7,340 bases of DNA from Candidatus Eiseniibacteriota bacterium (GTDB lineage: Bacteria > Joyebacterota > Joyebacteria > Joyebacterales > Joyebacteraceae): assembly GCA_030639555.1 (NCBI GenBank), contig DAOWCM010000107.1, forward strand, positions 1 to 7,340, read 5' to 3'. The notes beneath the pieces are model-generated. The model was not told the origin of the DNA. It did not search any database and saw nothing but the letters and a program-made list of their open reading frames with translations. A program made the translations under genes and the position numbers. Below, in pieces: positions 1 through 6,644 of the stretch. Every line of letters begins with the position of its first letter. Within the stretch, counting starts at the first letter, position 1.

Positions 1-890
1 AGGTCGGCGAGGTCAGTGACCCCGTCAAGACCCAGTTCGGCTACCACATCATCAAGGTCGAGGAGAAGAAGACCGAGAACGGGGAACTCCAGGTCCACGC
101 GCGGCACATACTGGTAGAGATAAGGCCCAGCGAGCAAACGCTCGTCGAGCTCGAGAGCGATCTGAGAGAGCTCTCGGGGCTGGCCGAGAAGGACGGGCTC
201 GTCGCCGCCGCAGAAGCACTGGGCTACGACATCAAGGCTACCAGCCCGTTCGTGGACGGGCGCTACATCCCCGGCATCGGTAATCTGAGGCCCGCCGTGA
301 AAATCGCATTCGATAGCGAGGTGGGCACACCCGTCGGTCCGTACGTCACCGCCGATGCGTACTACATGTTCGAGGTCGCGGAGAAGCTGCCGAGCGTGCT
401 TCCGACCTACGACGACCTCGCCCGGGAACTCCAGGGAAAGGACCCCGAGCACCCCGCCGCGACGGCCCTGACTCTGGAGCGTCAGATCGACCGCGCATTG
501 GCCGTCGCCGAGGAGATAGCGGCGGCGGTCCGGTCCGGCCAGCATCTGGAGGAGGCCGCGGCCGCGAGTGGCTACCAGGTCACGCAGTCGCAGCCCTTCT
601 CGAGGAAGGACTACGTGCCGGGTGTAGGCTCCGGCAACGCATTCGTCGGCGCCAGCTTCGGCCTCCGAACGTCACAGACGAGCGACGCCGTTCACGTAGA
701 GGACCCCGATCGCTACTACGTGATCCGCGTTGAGGAGAAAACGGCCGCTAGCCAGCAGGAGTTCGCCGAGCAGGAGGCTTCGCTGCGCGCACAGCTCCTC
801 CAGCGCGAGCAGATGCAGGTGTTCTCAGCGTGGCTGGAAGATCTCATGGCCGGCGCAGAGATCAACGACTACCGCGACTCGTTCTTCTAG
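1..890 (+). CDS. SurA/PpiD-like peptidyl-prolyl cis-trans isomerase, C-terminal part (5' end outside window)
   Basis: The frame starting at base 3 is open from the window edge to a TAG at 888-890, giving 295 residues without the N-terminus. Residues 1-22 look like the end of a parvulin (PpiC-type rotamase) domain, with GEVSDPVKTQFGYHIIKVEE as its typical closing strand. Residues 31-40 (VHARHILVEI) look like the opening strand of a second parvulin unit, which ends near residue 128. Residues about 160-246 form a third, more degenerate unit ending in YYVIRVEEK. A charged helical tail follows (about 250-285). Proteins of this type are periplasmic or membrane-anchored foldases that bind unfolded exported proteins; catalysis depends on the parvulin unit that lies mostly outside the window. 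The signal or anchor segment is not visible. A GTG at 252 could be called as a start, but the upstream frame is clearly coding and homologous, so I reject it. The family is confident; SurA versus PpiD is not settled. Confidence 0.88.
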   Translation, partial: VGEVSDPVKTQFGYHIIKVEEKKTENGELQVHARHILVEIRPSEQTLVELESDLRELSGLAEKDGLVAAAEALGYDIKATSPFVDGRYIPGIGNLRPAVKIAFDSEVGTPVGPYVTADAYYMFEVAEKLPSVLPTYDDLARELQGKDPEHPAATALTLERQIDRALAVAEEIAAAVRSGQHLEEAAAASGYQVTQSQPFSRKDYVPGVGSGNAFVGASFGLRTSQTSDAVHVEDPDRYYVIRVEEKTAASQQEFAEQEASLRAQLLQREQMQVFSAWLEDLMAGAEINDYRDSFF

Positions 891-959
891 AGAAAGCAGC
901 CTGCCGGTAGATGAAGCAGCCCGCGGGCCTTAGGACCGGGTCGGCGTTCAGATAAGATG

Positions 960-994
960 AGAGACCTGCCACCTTCGGGCGGCAGGTCTCTTTC
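960..994 (+). terminator. Rho-independent terminator hairpin with UUCG tetraloop, probably bidirectional
   Basis: The arms 961-970 (GAGACCTGCC) and 981-990 (GGCAGGTCTC) are perfect reverse complements, extended outward by an A-T pair (960/991). Inside, after one A-C mismatch, CC pairs with GG around a TTCG loop (974-977), so the RNA hairpin is closed by the very stable C(UUCG)G tetraloop. A short TTT follows on the plus strand. It lies between two convergent genes, 70 nt after the plus-strand stop and 76 nt after the minus-strand stop at 1067. The minus-strand exit (TCATCTTATC) is moderately T-rich, so the hairpin may serve both directions. The T-tract is weak in either direction. Confidence 0.8.
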
Positions 995-1066
995 GTGTGG
1001 GACCGGCTTGTTCGGATCGGACTCAAGCGCGACGTCCTCTCCCGCCGGCTCGCTCTGCCTTTCGCG

Positions 1067-1522
1067 TCAGCCCTCCGCAAGCCAGGAGTGGTCTGCGCCC
1101 ACGATGATGATGATGTCCACGAGCGGCGTCTCCGGGATCTGCTGGATGACGTTCGGGATGCGGAGCATCCGCGCGACTTCCAGGGCCGCGCCCATGTCGC
1201 CCGCGCGGTCCACAACGATCGTCTCCTCGTAGTCGAAGCTGTCAGCGTTCTTGAAGTCCACGACGTCGAAGCCACGATCTCGCAGATAGCGGGTGGTCCT
1301 TAGTCCGATGTCCTCGGTCCCGCAGCCGTTCTGCACGAGCACCACGGACTCGACCTCCCTGCTGGGACGCGGAGCGACGAGTCCGTACACCGAGACCGCG
1401 ACGTAGATGACGGCCGCCAGAAGGACGATCACGCCGACGCTGTAGAGCACCGACGAGGGAGTCGCCTTTCGCGAGCGTCTACCCCCAGACTTCTTCTTGC
1501 GCGTGGTCCGCTTCGTCGCCAC
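1067..1522 (-). CDS. Small single-pass membrane protein with LytR C-terminal (LytR_C) domain
   Basis: The protein has 151 residues and starts at GTG. The start is supported by a strong Shine-Dalgarno (AGGAGG, 6-nt spacing) that overlaps the stop codon of the upstream HIT gene. Residues 1-20 are very basic (KR-rich), residues about 25-48 are one hydrophobic membrane segment, and residues about 59-145 match the LytR_C pattern: VLVQNGCG, then a GLR...YLRDRGFDVV helix-strand, and a closing hydrophobic strand VDIIIIVGADH. The basic N-terminus predicts a cytoplasmic tail with the LytR_C domain outside the membrane. In LytR-CpsA-Psr proteins this domain follows the catalytic LCP domain; here there is no LCP domain, and the role of stand-alone forms is not established. 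It is the last gene of the eight-gene operon, 12 nt after the HIT gene. Involvement in envelope assembly is inferred from the domain name only. Confidence 0.8.
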   Translation of the reverse strand: MATKRTTRKKKSGGRRSRKATPSSVLYSVGVIVLLAAVIYVAVSVYGLVAPRPSREVESVVLVQNGCGTEDIGLRTTRYLRDRGFDVVDFKNADSFDYEETIVVDRAGDMGAALEVARMLRIPNVIQQIPETPLVDIIIIVGADHSWLAEG

Positions 1523-1534
1523 GCTGCCCCTCCT

Positions 1535-2014
1535 CTACTTGTCCAGGTGCGCCATCAGACGGCGGTAGGTCTGCTGGAGCGTCTCGGGAAGCACCCGCGT
1601 CTCCCCGACCACGGGCATGAAGTTGGTGTCGCCTTCCCAGCGCGGCACGACGTGAACGTGCACGTGTCCGGGAATGCCCGCCCCCGCACAGTGGCCCAGG
1701 TTGGCGCCCACGTTCATCCCCTGCGGAGAGAACGCGCGCCCCAGAATACGCTCCGTGTGCGCGATGTTGTCCATGACATCGCAGCGTTCTTCAGCCGTCA
1801 GCTCGGTGAAGCTGCCGACGTGTCTGAACGGCGCGATCATCAGGTGACCGTTGTTGTAGGGGTACACGTTCAACATGACGAACGAGAGCGGCGTCCGCAG
1901 GAGGATGAGATTGGTTTCGTCGTCGTCCTGCGGAGGCTTCACGCAGAAGATGCATTCCTCGGAGCTTCCCGACATCAGGTACTCCATTCTCCAGGGTGCC
2001 CACAGTCTGTTCAT
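1535..2014 (-). CDS. HIT (histidine triad) family protein, Ap4A phosphorylase/hydrolase-like
   Basis: The protein has 159 residues with the histidine-triad active-site motif HVHVHVVP at residues 117-124 (His117, His119, His121); the central histidine forms the nucleotidyl intermediate in this superfamily. Other family features are the N-terminal LWAPWRMEYL, a CxxC pair (CIFC, Cys21 and Cys24) likely to help bind zinc, and YPYNNGHLMI with APFRH (residues 51-65) in the nucleotide-binding sheet. HIT enzymes cleave nucleoside phosphates, phosphoramidates or dinucleoside polyphosphates; the LWxPWRMxY start resembles bacterial members annotated as Ap4A phosphorylases, but the substrate cannot be read from sequence. 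The ATG start overlaps the panC stop by 4 bp (ATGA), implying translational coupling, and a G/A-rich stretch lies just upstream. The family is very confident, the specific activity is not. Confidence 0.92.
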   Translation of the reverse strand: MNRLWAPWRMEYLMSGSSEECIFCVKPPQDDDETNLILLRTPLSFVMLNVYPYNNGHLMIAPFRHVGSFTELTAEERCDVMDNIAHTERILGRAFSPQGMNVGANLGHCAGAGIPGHVHVHVVPRWEGDTNFMPVVGETRVLPETLQQTYRRLMAHLDK

Positions 2015-2880
2015 CCCTGTCCCCCCACCTCCCCGAGCACCAGGTTGTCGATCAGCCTTGTCTTGCCGAAGAAGGCCGCCAGCACCAGCATGGTCCCCGC
2101 GCGGAGTTCGGCAACGTCGTCAAGCGACTTCCAGTCGACCGCCGAAACGTACTGCACCTCCGCGTGAGGCTTCGCCTCGATCATCGCGCGTACTTCCTCC
2201 AGCACCTTCGCGGCGTCGGTCTCGCCGGAATCGTACAGAGAGCGGGCGTGCTCGAGTGCCGCGTGCAGCACGGGCGCCTCCGCTCGCTCCTCATCGCTCA
2301 GGTAGCCGTTGCGCGAGCTCAGCGCGAGACCGTCAGGCTCACGCACCGTTGGACCGCGGATGACTTGCACATCCATTCCTAGATCCTCGACCATCCGCTC
2401 GATGATCGCGGCCTGCTGGCCGTCCTTCTGGCCGAAGACGGACAGGTCAGGGCGAACCACCTCGAAGAGCTTGGCGACGACGGTGCAGACGCCGTCGAAG
2501 TGTCCGGGCCGGAACGCGCCGCAGAGCTTCTCGCCGAGCCTCTGCACATGCACGACGGTCGCGAAGCCCTGTGGATACACGTCGGGCGCCTCGGGCGCGA
2601 AGACGATGTCGGCGCCGGCGTCCTCGAGCAGCGCGACGTCCCGCTCAAGATCGCGCGGGTACGTGGCGAGGTCCTCGCTCGGACCGAATTGCGTCGGGTT
2701 GACGAAGATGCTCACGACGACGCTGTCCGCCAGCTCACGCGCCGTCCGGACCAGCGTCAGGTGCCCCTCGTGAAGGTAGCCCATCGTAGGCACGAGAGCG
2801 ATAACGCCGCCAGAGGCTCTGAGCGCCCGCGCCCTCTCCTTCATCTCTCCGACCGTGCGGACGATCTCCACTGCAGGCAC
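2011..2880 (-). CDS. panC: Pantothenate synthetase (pantoate--beta-alanine ligase)
   Basis: PanC joins pantoate and beta-alanine with ATP, through a pantoyl-adenylate, to make pantothenate for CoA synthesis in the cytoplasm. The protein has 289 residues, normal for the family. Motifs are in the expected order: VPTMGYLHEGH (residues 30-40) carrying the HxGH nucleotide-binding motif (His37, His40); FVNPTQFGPSEDL (59-71) of the pantoate site; LCGAFRPGHFDGV (119-131); FGQKDGQQ (149-156); and ALSSRNGYLS (186-195), the KMSKS-like loop. The C-terminal small domain is complete, ending with TRLIDN near residues 274-279. The start is GTG with only a weak ribosome site, but the distance to the first motif fits the family. 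It follows panB by 27 nt and overlaps the HIT gene by 4 bp. No panD (beta-alanine supply) is in the window. Confidence 0.97.
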   Translation of the reverse strand: MPAVEIVRTVGEMKERARALRASGGVIALVPTMGYLHEGHLTLVRTARELADSVVVSIFVNPTQFGPSEDLATYPRDLERDVALLEDAGADIVFAPEAPDVYPQGFATVVHVQRLGEKLCGAFRPGHFDGVCTVVAKLFEVVRPDLSVFGQKDGQQAAIIERMVEDLGMDVQVIRGPTVREPDGLALSSRNGYLSDEERAEAPVLHAALEHARSLYDSGETDAAKVLEEVRAMIEAKPHAEVQYVSAVDWKSLDDVAELRAGTMLVLAAFFGKTRLIDNLVLGEVGGQG

Positions 2881-2907
2881 TCCGATCTGCCCCCGCCGTT
2901 CTTTCGC

Positions 2908-3711
2908 TCAGTAGCTCTCGTCGAGATCGGGATACGCGCCGGACTTGACGTCCTTGACGAACCCACGGGCGGCCTCGGAAACCACCTTGCGCGCGTCCCC
3001 GTAGCCGCGCACAAACTTCGGCGCCGGTCCATCCGTGTATCCGATGATGTCGTTGATGACGAGCACCTGGCCATCGCAGTGTGGCCCCGCTCCGATCCCA
3101 ATAGTCGGAATCGACACCGCCTCTGTTATCTCGCGTCCCAGCTGCCACGGGATGGCCTCGAGCACCATAGAGAAACACCCGACCTGCGCGAGAGCCCGCG
3201 CGTCATCGAGCAGTCGCTCACGCGTCTCGTCGTTCTTGCCCTGCACGCGGTAGCCGCCGAGTTCGTGGATTGACTGAGGGGTGAGGCCGATGTGCCCCAT
3301 CACCGGGATCCCGGCGTCCAGCACGCCCTCGATCTTCTGTACGACCTTCCGCCCGCCCTCGAGCTTGACCGCTCCGGCGCCGCCCTCCTTCACCATCCGG
3401 CCCGCGCTCCGGACCGCATCGGCCGCGGAGGCCTGATACGACATGAACGGCATGTCGCCGACGACGAGCGCGGCTGTTCTGGCCCGCGCGACGGCGGCCG
3501 TCAGCATCACCATCTCATCGAGGGTCACGGGCAGGGTGTTCTCGTGCCCGAGGACGACCATCGCGGCCGAATCGCCCACCAGGATCATGTCGACTCCCGC
3601 GGCGTCGAGCAGCCTCGCGGTCATGAAATCGTAGGCCGTGAGAACGGCGACCTTCTCCCCCGCCTTCTTCATCGCCGCGATCGTTGGCGCGGTGCGCTTC
3701 TTGCGTTTCAT
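2908..3711 (-). CDS. panB: 3-methyl-2-oxobutanoate hydroxymethyltransferase (ketopantoate hydroxymethyltransferase)
   Basis: PanB transfers a one-carbon unit from 5,10-methylene-tetrahydrofolate to alpha-ketoisovalerate to make ketopantoate, the first committed step of pantothenate synthesis. The protein has 267 residues, a normal full length. Visible residues include LTAYDF (24-29), the metal ligands Asp47 in ILVGDS and Asp86 in VVGDMPF, VKLEGG with Glu118, GHIGLTPQ (139-146), the catalytic glutamate region VLEAIP (Glu185), and GIGAG (205-209) near the phosphate/barrel end. The N-terminus is lysine/arginine-rich (MKRKKR). The start is ATG with a modest purine-rich upstream stretch (AGAGAAAG). 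It sits 35 nt after the deoxynucleoside kinase and 27 nt before panC. Because its co-substrate is a folate, being transcribed behind folB and folK makes metabolic sense. Confidence 0.97.
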   Translation of the reverse strand: MKRKKRTAPTIAAMKKAGEKVAVLTAYDFMTARLLDAAGVDMILVGDSAAMVVLGHENTLPVTLDEMVMLTAAVARARTAALVVGDMPFMSYQASAADAVRSAGRMVKEGGAGAVKLEGGRKVVQKIEGVLDAGIPVMGHIGLTPQSIHELGGYRVQGKNDETRERLLDDARALAQVGCFSMVLEAIPWQLGREITEAVSIPTIGIGAGPHCDGQVLVINDIIGYTDGPAPKFVRGYGDARKVVSEAARGFVKDVKSGAYPDLDESY

Positions 3712-3746
3712 GTTCTTTCTCTGTCAGTGGTGAGGTGGTTGCCGCG

Positions 3747-4391
3747 TCAGGACCGCGTGCCGATCGGAACGTAGTAGGCGGTTCCTGTGTCGTGCTCCTC
3801 AATCTCGCGTGCGAGTTCCTCGAAATCCGCGGTGCTCTCAACGAAGTTGATATCGTCGGTGTTTACGACGATCAGGGGCGTTTCCTCATAGTGGAAGAAG
3901 AAGTAGTTGTACGCCTCGTTCAGCGTTCTGATGTACTCGGTCGACATGTCGCGCTCGAAGTCACGGCCGCGCTTCCGAATGCGCTCCATCAGACTGTCGA
4001 CGGAGGCCTGAAGGTAGACGACGATGTCCGGCTTCGGCACCTCGCGCTCCAGGAGGTCGGCAAGGCGCTTGTAGAGCGCCAGCTCGTTGTCGTCGAGCGT
4101 GATGTTCGCGAAGATGCGATCCTTAGCGAATACGTAGTCGCAGACAACACGCTCCATGAACAGGTCGAACTGCTTGAGTTCCGACTGCTGGCGATGTCGG
4201 GACAGCAGGAAGAAGAGCTGCGTCTGGAAGGCATAGCCTCGCATGTCCTGGTAGAACTGCGCGAGAAACGGGTTCTCCTCCACGACCTCGAGTTTGAGGT
4301 GCGCGCCCCATTCCTCTGCGAGAAGCATCGCCAGGGTCGTTTTCCCCGCCCCGATGACACCTTCGATGGCCACGTAGTTCTTCTTGGGCAC
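3747..4391 (-). CDS. Deoxynucleoside kinase (dNK family; deoxyadenosine/deoxycytidine/deoxyguanosine kinase)
   Basis: This enzyme phosphorylates deoxynucleosides from ATP in nucleotide salvage. With the start chosen here the protein has 214 residues: an N-terminal strand YVAIEG, the P-loop GVIGAGKTT (11-19), the catalytic/base region VVEEN (36-40), a helix FQTQLFFLLSRHRQ (55-68), the ERVVCDYVFAKDR segment (80-92) typical of dNKs, and an arginine-rich lid RIRKRGRDFER (137-147). I chose the GTG at 4391 because GGAGG stands 4 nt before it and family members begin only a few residues before the IEG strand. A GTG at 4427 would add 12 residues but its purine run touches the start codon with no spacing. 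It lies between folK and panB in the operon. Which deoxynucleoside it prefers cannot be decided from the sequence. Confidence 0.92.
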   Translation of the reverse strand: MPKKNYVAIEGVIGAGKTTLAMLLAEEWGAHLKLEVVEENPFLAQFYQDMRGYAFQTQLFFLLSRHRQQSELKQFDLFMERVVCDYVFAKDRIFANITLDDNELALYKRLADLLEREVPKPDIVVYLQASVDSLMERIRKRGRDFERDMSTEYIRTLNEAYNYFFFHYEETPLIVVNTDDINFVESTADFEELAREIEEHDTGTAYYVPIGTRS

Positions 4392-4432
4392 GTTCCCTCC
4401 GCTGATGCGGTCGGTGTCCTGCTCCACCCCCT

Positions 4433-5008
4433 CTAGGCGGGGCTCGGTGGGCCACCGACGCGCCGCACGCTGCCGGCGAGGTCGCCCAGCGCCGCCACAC
4501 GCTCGTGCACGGTCTCCGTGTCGCCGGGAAAACTGAGGTCCGGCGCCAGCTCCGCGAGCGGGACCAGCACGAACGCCCTCCCCCGCGCGCGCGGATGCGG
4601 CAGCGTTAGCTCCTGTGTCTCGATCTCAACGTCGTCGTACAGAAGCAGGTCGAGGTCGAGCGTGCGAGGACCCCACACACTGGTTCTGACCCTGCCGCAC
4701 GACGCTTCGATCGCGAGGAGCTTCCGCAGGAGCTCGACAGGCCCGATGTCGGTCGACAGCTCCGCCACCGCGTTCAGAAAGCAAGGCTGGCCGGTCACGC
4801 CCACGGGCACGGTGTCGTAGACGGACGACACTGCCACGAACTCCGTATCGGGCAGCGCGTCCATCAGCCCGAGCGCACGGCGGACGTACTCCAGCCGGTT
4901 GCCCATGTTAGAGCCGATGCCGATCCACGCTCTGGGCACTGCCTGTTCTCCAGTGCGGCGCTTCCACTCCCGCGAGTCCTCACTCCGGCGCGATATTCCC
5001 GCCCGCAT
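4433..5008 (-). CDS. folK: 2-amino-4-hydroxy-6-hydroxymethyldihydropteridine pyrophosphokinase (HPPK)
   Basis: FolK transfers pyrophosphate from ATP to 6-hydroxymethyl-dihydropterin, preparing it for condensation with p-aminobenzoate in folate synthesis. With the ATG at 5008 the protein has 191 residues. The core opens with AWIGIGSNMGNR (27-38), followed by VSSVYDTVPVG (60-70), FLNAVAEL (77-84) and the HPPK signature VWGPRTLDLDLLLYDD (111-126), whose Asp118 and Asp120 bind the two magnesium ions. LPHPRARGRAFVLVPLAEL (136-154) completes the fold. The family usually starts just before the IGSN strand, so the first 23 residues (charged, arginine-rich) are extra. A GTG at 4939 has GGAG 8 nt upstream and would give a 168-residue protein of typical size, so the start is uncertain. 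It begins 6 nt after the folB stop. Confidence 0.95.
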   Translation of the reverse strand: MRAGISRRSEDSREWKRRTGEQAVPRAWIGIGSNMGNRLEYVRRALGLMDALPDTEFVAVSSVYDTVPVGVTGQPCFLNAVAELSTDIGPVELLRKLLAIEASCGRVRTSVWGPRTLDLDLLLYDDVEIETQELTLPHPRARGRAFVLVPLAELAPDLSFPGDTETVHERVAALGDLAGSVRRVGGPPSPA

Positions 5009-5014
5009 GCGACC

Positions 5015-5377
5015 CTACGCCGATTGGACCACCTCTACCTCGACGAAGTCGATCGAGCCGGCGATCGGAACGCTCGGCTTTCGTATCCTGACCACGACCT
5101 CGAGCGCTCCGAACTCCTTGAGCACGTCGCGCCCGATCTTGTCGGCCAAGGCCTCGAGCAGGTGGTACTTCTCGTTGACGACCTCAGACTCAACGAGCTG
5201 GTAGACCTTCTCGTAGTTGACCGTCTTCTTCATGTCGTCGGAAGCGACGGCCTCGGAGATGTCGGCGATGATGTCGACGTCGATCTCGAACCGCTGCCCC
5301 AGCTCGCGCTCGTTCGCTGACGCGCCGTGGTAGCCGTAGAGACTGATGTTCTCGAGCGAGATCCTGTACTCAGCCAT
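5015..5377 (-). CDS. folB: Dihydroneopterin aldolase
   Basis: FolB cleaves 7,8-dihydroneopterin to 6-hydroxymethyl-dihydropterin and glycolaldehyde; its product is the substrate of FolK, encoded next. The protein has 120 residues, the normal size. It contains the family opening LENISLYGYHGA (8-19), the glutamate-rich loop with Glu23 (aligns with Staphylococcus aureus Glu22), DMKKTVNYEKVY (48-59) with active-site Tyr55, LLEALADKI (73-81) with the pterin-binding Glu75, and RIRKPSVPI (97-105) with catalytic Lys100. All expected active-site residues appear present. The ATG start has AGGAG 8 nt upstream. It follows the aminotransferase gene by 44 nt and precedes folK by 6 nt. Confidence 0.96.
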   Translation of the reverse strand: MAEYRISLENISLYGYHGASANERELGQRFEIDVDIIADISEAVASDDMKKTVNYEKVYQLVESEVVNEKYHLLEALADKIGRDVLKEFGALEVVVRIRKPSVPIAGSIDFVEVEVVQSA

Positions 5378-5421
5378 AGTCCACGCTCCTGGTTCGTGAC
5401 ATGTGGGTCGGCGCCGAAACC

Positions 5422-6585
5422 CTACAGCATTCGCTTGATTCTGGCAACCGCCTCGGCAATTCGGTCCTCGGTCGTCGTCAGGGCCATGCGCACGTAGCGG
5501 TCGCCCGCCGCTCCGAACCCGACGCCCGGCGTCGTAACGACATGCCCGTCGCGGAGCAGCCGCGCGCAGAACTCCTGCGAGCGCTCTGCCGTCGGTACCC
5601 GCGCCCAGATGTAGAACGTCGCTCGCGGCCTTGGCACGTTCCAGCCGGCCTTGTGAAGGCCGTCAACCAGCACGTCTCGCCGGCGACGGTATGTATCGAC
5701 CAGTTCCTCCAGCCGCTCGTCAGGAAGCGCCAGTGCCGCCTCCCCCGCCCGCTGGATGGCGGTGAAGACGCAGGAATCGACGTTGTCCTTGACGGTGGCC
5801 AGCGCCTCGAGCGCCTCTGGATTGCCGATGGCGAATCCCAGCCGCCAGCCGGTCATGTTGAAGGTCTTCGAGAAGGAGTGGAACTCGATCCCCACGTCCT
5901 TCGCGCCCTCGGCCTGGAGCAGCGACACACGCGGGCCCTCGTAGATCACCTCGGAGTAGGCCGCGTCGTTCATTACCAGGATGCCGTGTTCGCGCGCGAA
6001 GTCGACGGCGGTCTTGAAGAAAGCGATATCCGCCACGGCGCCGGTCGGGTTGTTCGGGTAGTTGAGAAAGAGGAGCTTCGCCCTGTCCAGGTCGCGCGGG
6101 GTGAGCCCCGTGAAGCTCGGCAGGAAGTCCTCCTGCTCTTTCAGCTCGATCAGGCGGACCTCGCCGTCCGCGAGCCATGTGGCCGCGGGATAGATGGGAA
6201 ACGCCGGGTCGGGTATCAGCGCGACGTCACCAGGGTTCATCACGGCCATCGGCAGGTGCCCGATCCCCTCCTTGGTTCCAACGAGCGGGAGAATCTCGCG
6301 CTCAGGATCCAGCGAGACGCCGTAGCGGGCCTCGTACCAGCGTGCGATGGCACGCTTGAAGGAGGGGTCGCCGCGCTGAAGCGGATATCGGTGCGTCGCG
6401 GGGTCCGTGCAGGCCTCGCGCAGCGCCGATACGATCTCGGGGAACGTCGGCAGGTCGGGGTCCCCGATGCCCAGATCAACGACGTCGGCGCCGGACTCCA
6501 CAAGTTCGTTCTTGACCCGGTCGATCTCCACAAAGAGATACGGAGGAAGCTTGCCCAACCGCTCCGAACGTCTGATTCGGCTCAT
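5422..6585 (-). CDS. dapL: LL-diaminopimelate aminotransferase-like class I/II PLP aminotransferase
   Basis: The likely role is direct transamination of tetrahydrodipicolinate with glutamate to LL-diaminopimelate, for lysine and peptidoglycan. With the ATG at 6585 the protein has 387 residues, usual for the family. Fold-type I landmarks are RLGKLPPYLF (9-18), VVDLGIGDPDLPTF (35-48), NYPNNPTG (175-182) with the PLP-contacting Asn179, VMNDAAYSEV (204-213) with Asp207 and Tyr210, the PLP-binding Lys240 in SFSKTFNMTGWRLG, and Arg366 in YVRMALT for the substrate carboxylate. The GIGDPDLPTP-like start and SKTxNMTGWR are typical of DapL-type enzymes, though alanine/aspartate aminotransferases and DapC are related alternatives. 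An ATG at 6600 adds 5 residues but has no ribosome site; a frame open further to 6786 crosses the promoter region and lacks family resemblance. It is the first gene of the minus-strand operon. Confidence 0.85.
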   Translation of the reverse strand: MSRIRRSERLGKLPPYLFVEIDRVKNELVESGADVVDLGIGDPDLPTFPEIVSALREACTDPATHRYPLQRGDPSFKRAIARWYEARYGVSLDPEREILPLVGTKEGIGHLPMAVMNPGDVALIPDPAFPIYPAATWLADGEVRLIELKEQEDFLPSFTGLTPRDLDRAKLLFLNYPNNPTGAVADIAFFKTAVDFAREHGILVMNDAAYSEVIYEGPRVSLLQAEGAKDVGIEFHSFSKTFNMTGWRLGFAIGNPEALEALATVKDNVDSCVFTAIQRAGEAALALPDERLEELVDTYRRRRDVLVDGLHKAGWNVPRPRATFYIWARVPTAERSQEFCARLLRDGHVVTTPGVGFGAAGDRYVRMALTTTEDRIAEAVARIKRML

Positions 6586-6644
6586 CGTTCTGGTTTCCAT
6601 AAGGGGTTGTCCACAGGGGCTGTGTGTGCATCGAATGCGACGTG

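Noticed and set aside
919..928. GCCCGCGGGC perfect 10-bp palindrome after the foldase gene
   Set aside because: Short GC palindromes are common at this GC content, and it has no promoter or terminator context beyond the better hairpin at 960-994.
1547..2167. Plus-strand open frame of 206 codons opposite the HIT gene and panC end
   Set aside because: Antisense to two confident genes, low-complexity and arginine-rich, no ribosome site of note.
3684..4436. Plus-strand open frame of 250 codons opposite the deoxynucleoside kinase
   Set aside because: The minus strand encodes a well-supported kinase with P-loop and lid; the antisense product has no recognisable motif.
6607..6615. TTGTCCACA, one mismatch from a DnaA box (TTATCCACA)
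   Set aside because: A single imperfect copy with no AT-rich stretch, no dnaA/dnaN/gidA neighbours and no cluster of further boxes; not evidence of an origin.
6612..6624. CACAG-GGG-CTGTG mini inverted repeat in the operon leader
   Set aside because: A 5-bp stem with a 3-nt loop is too weak and too likely by chance to claim as a riboswitch or operator.
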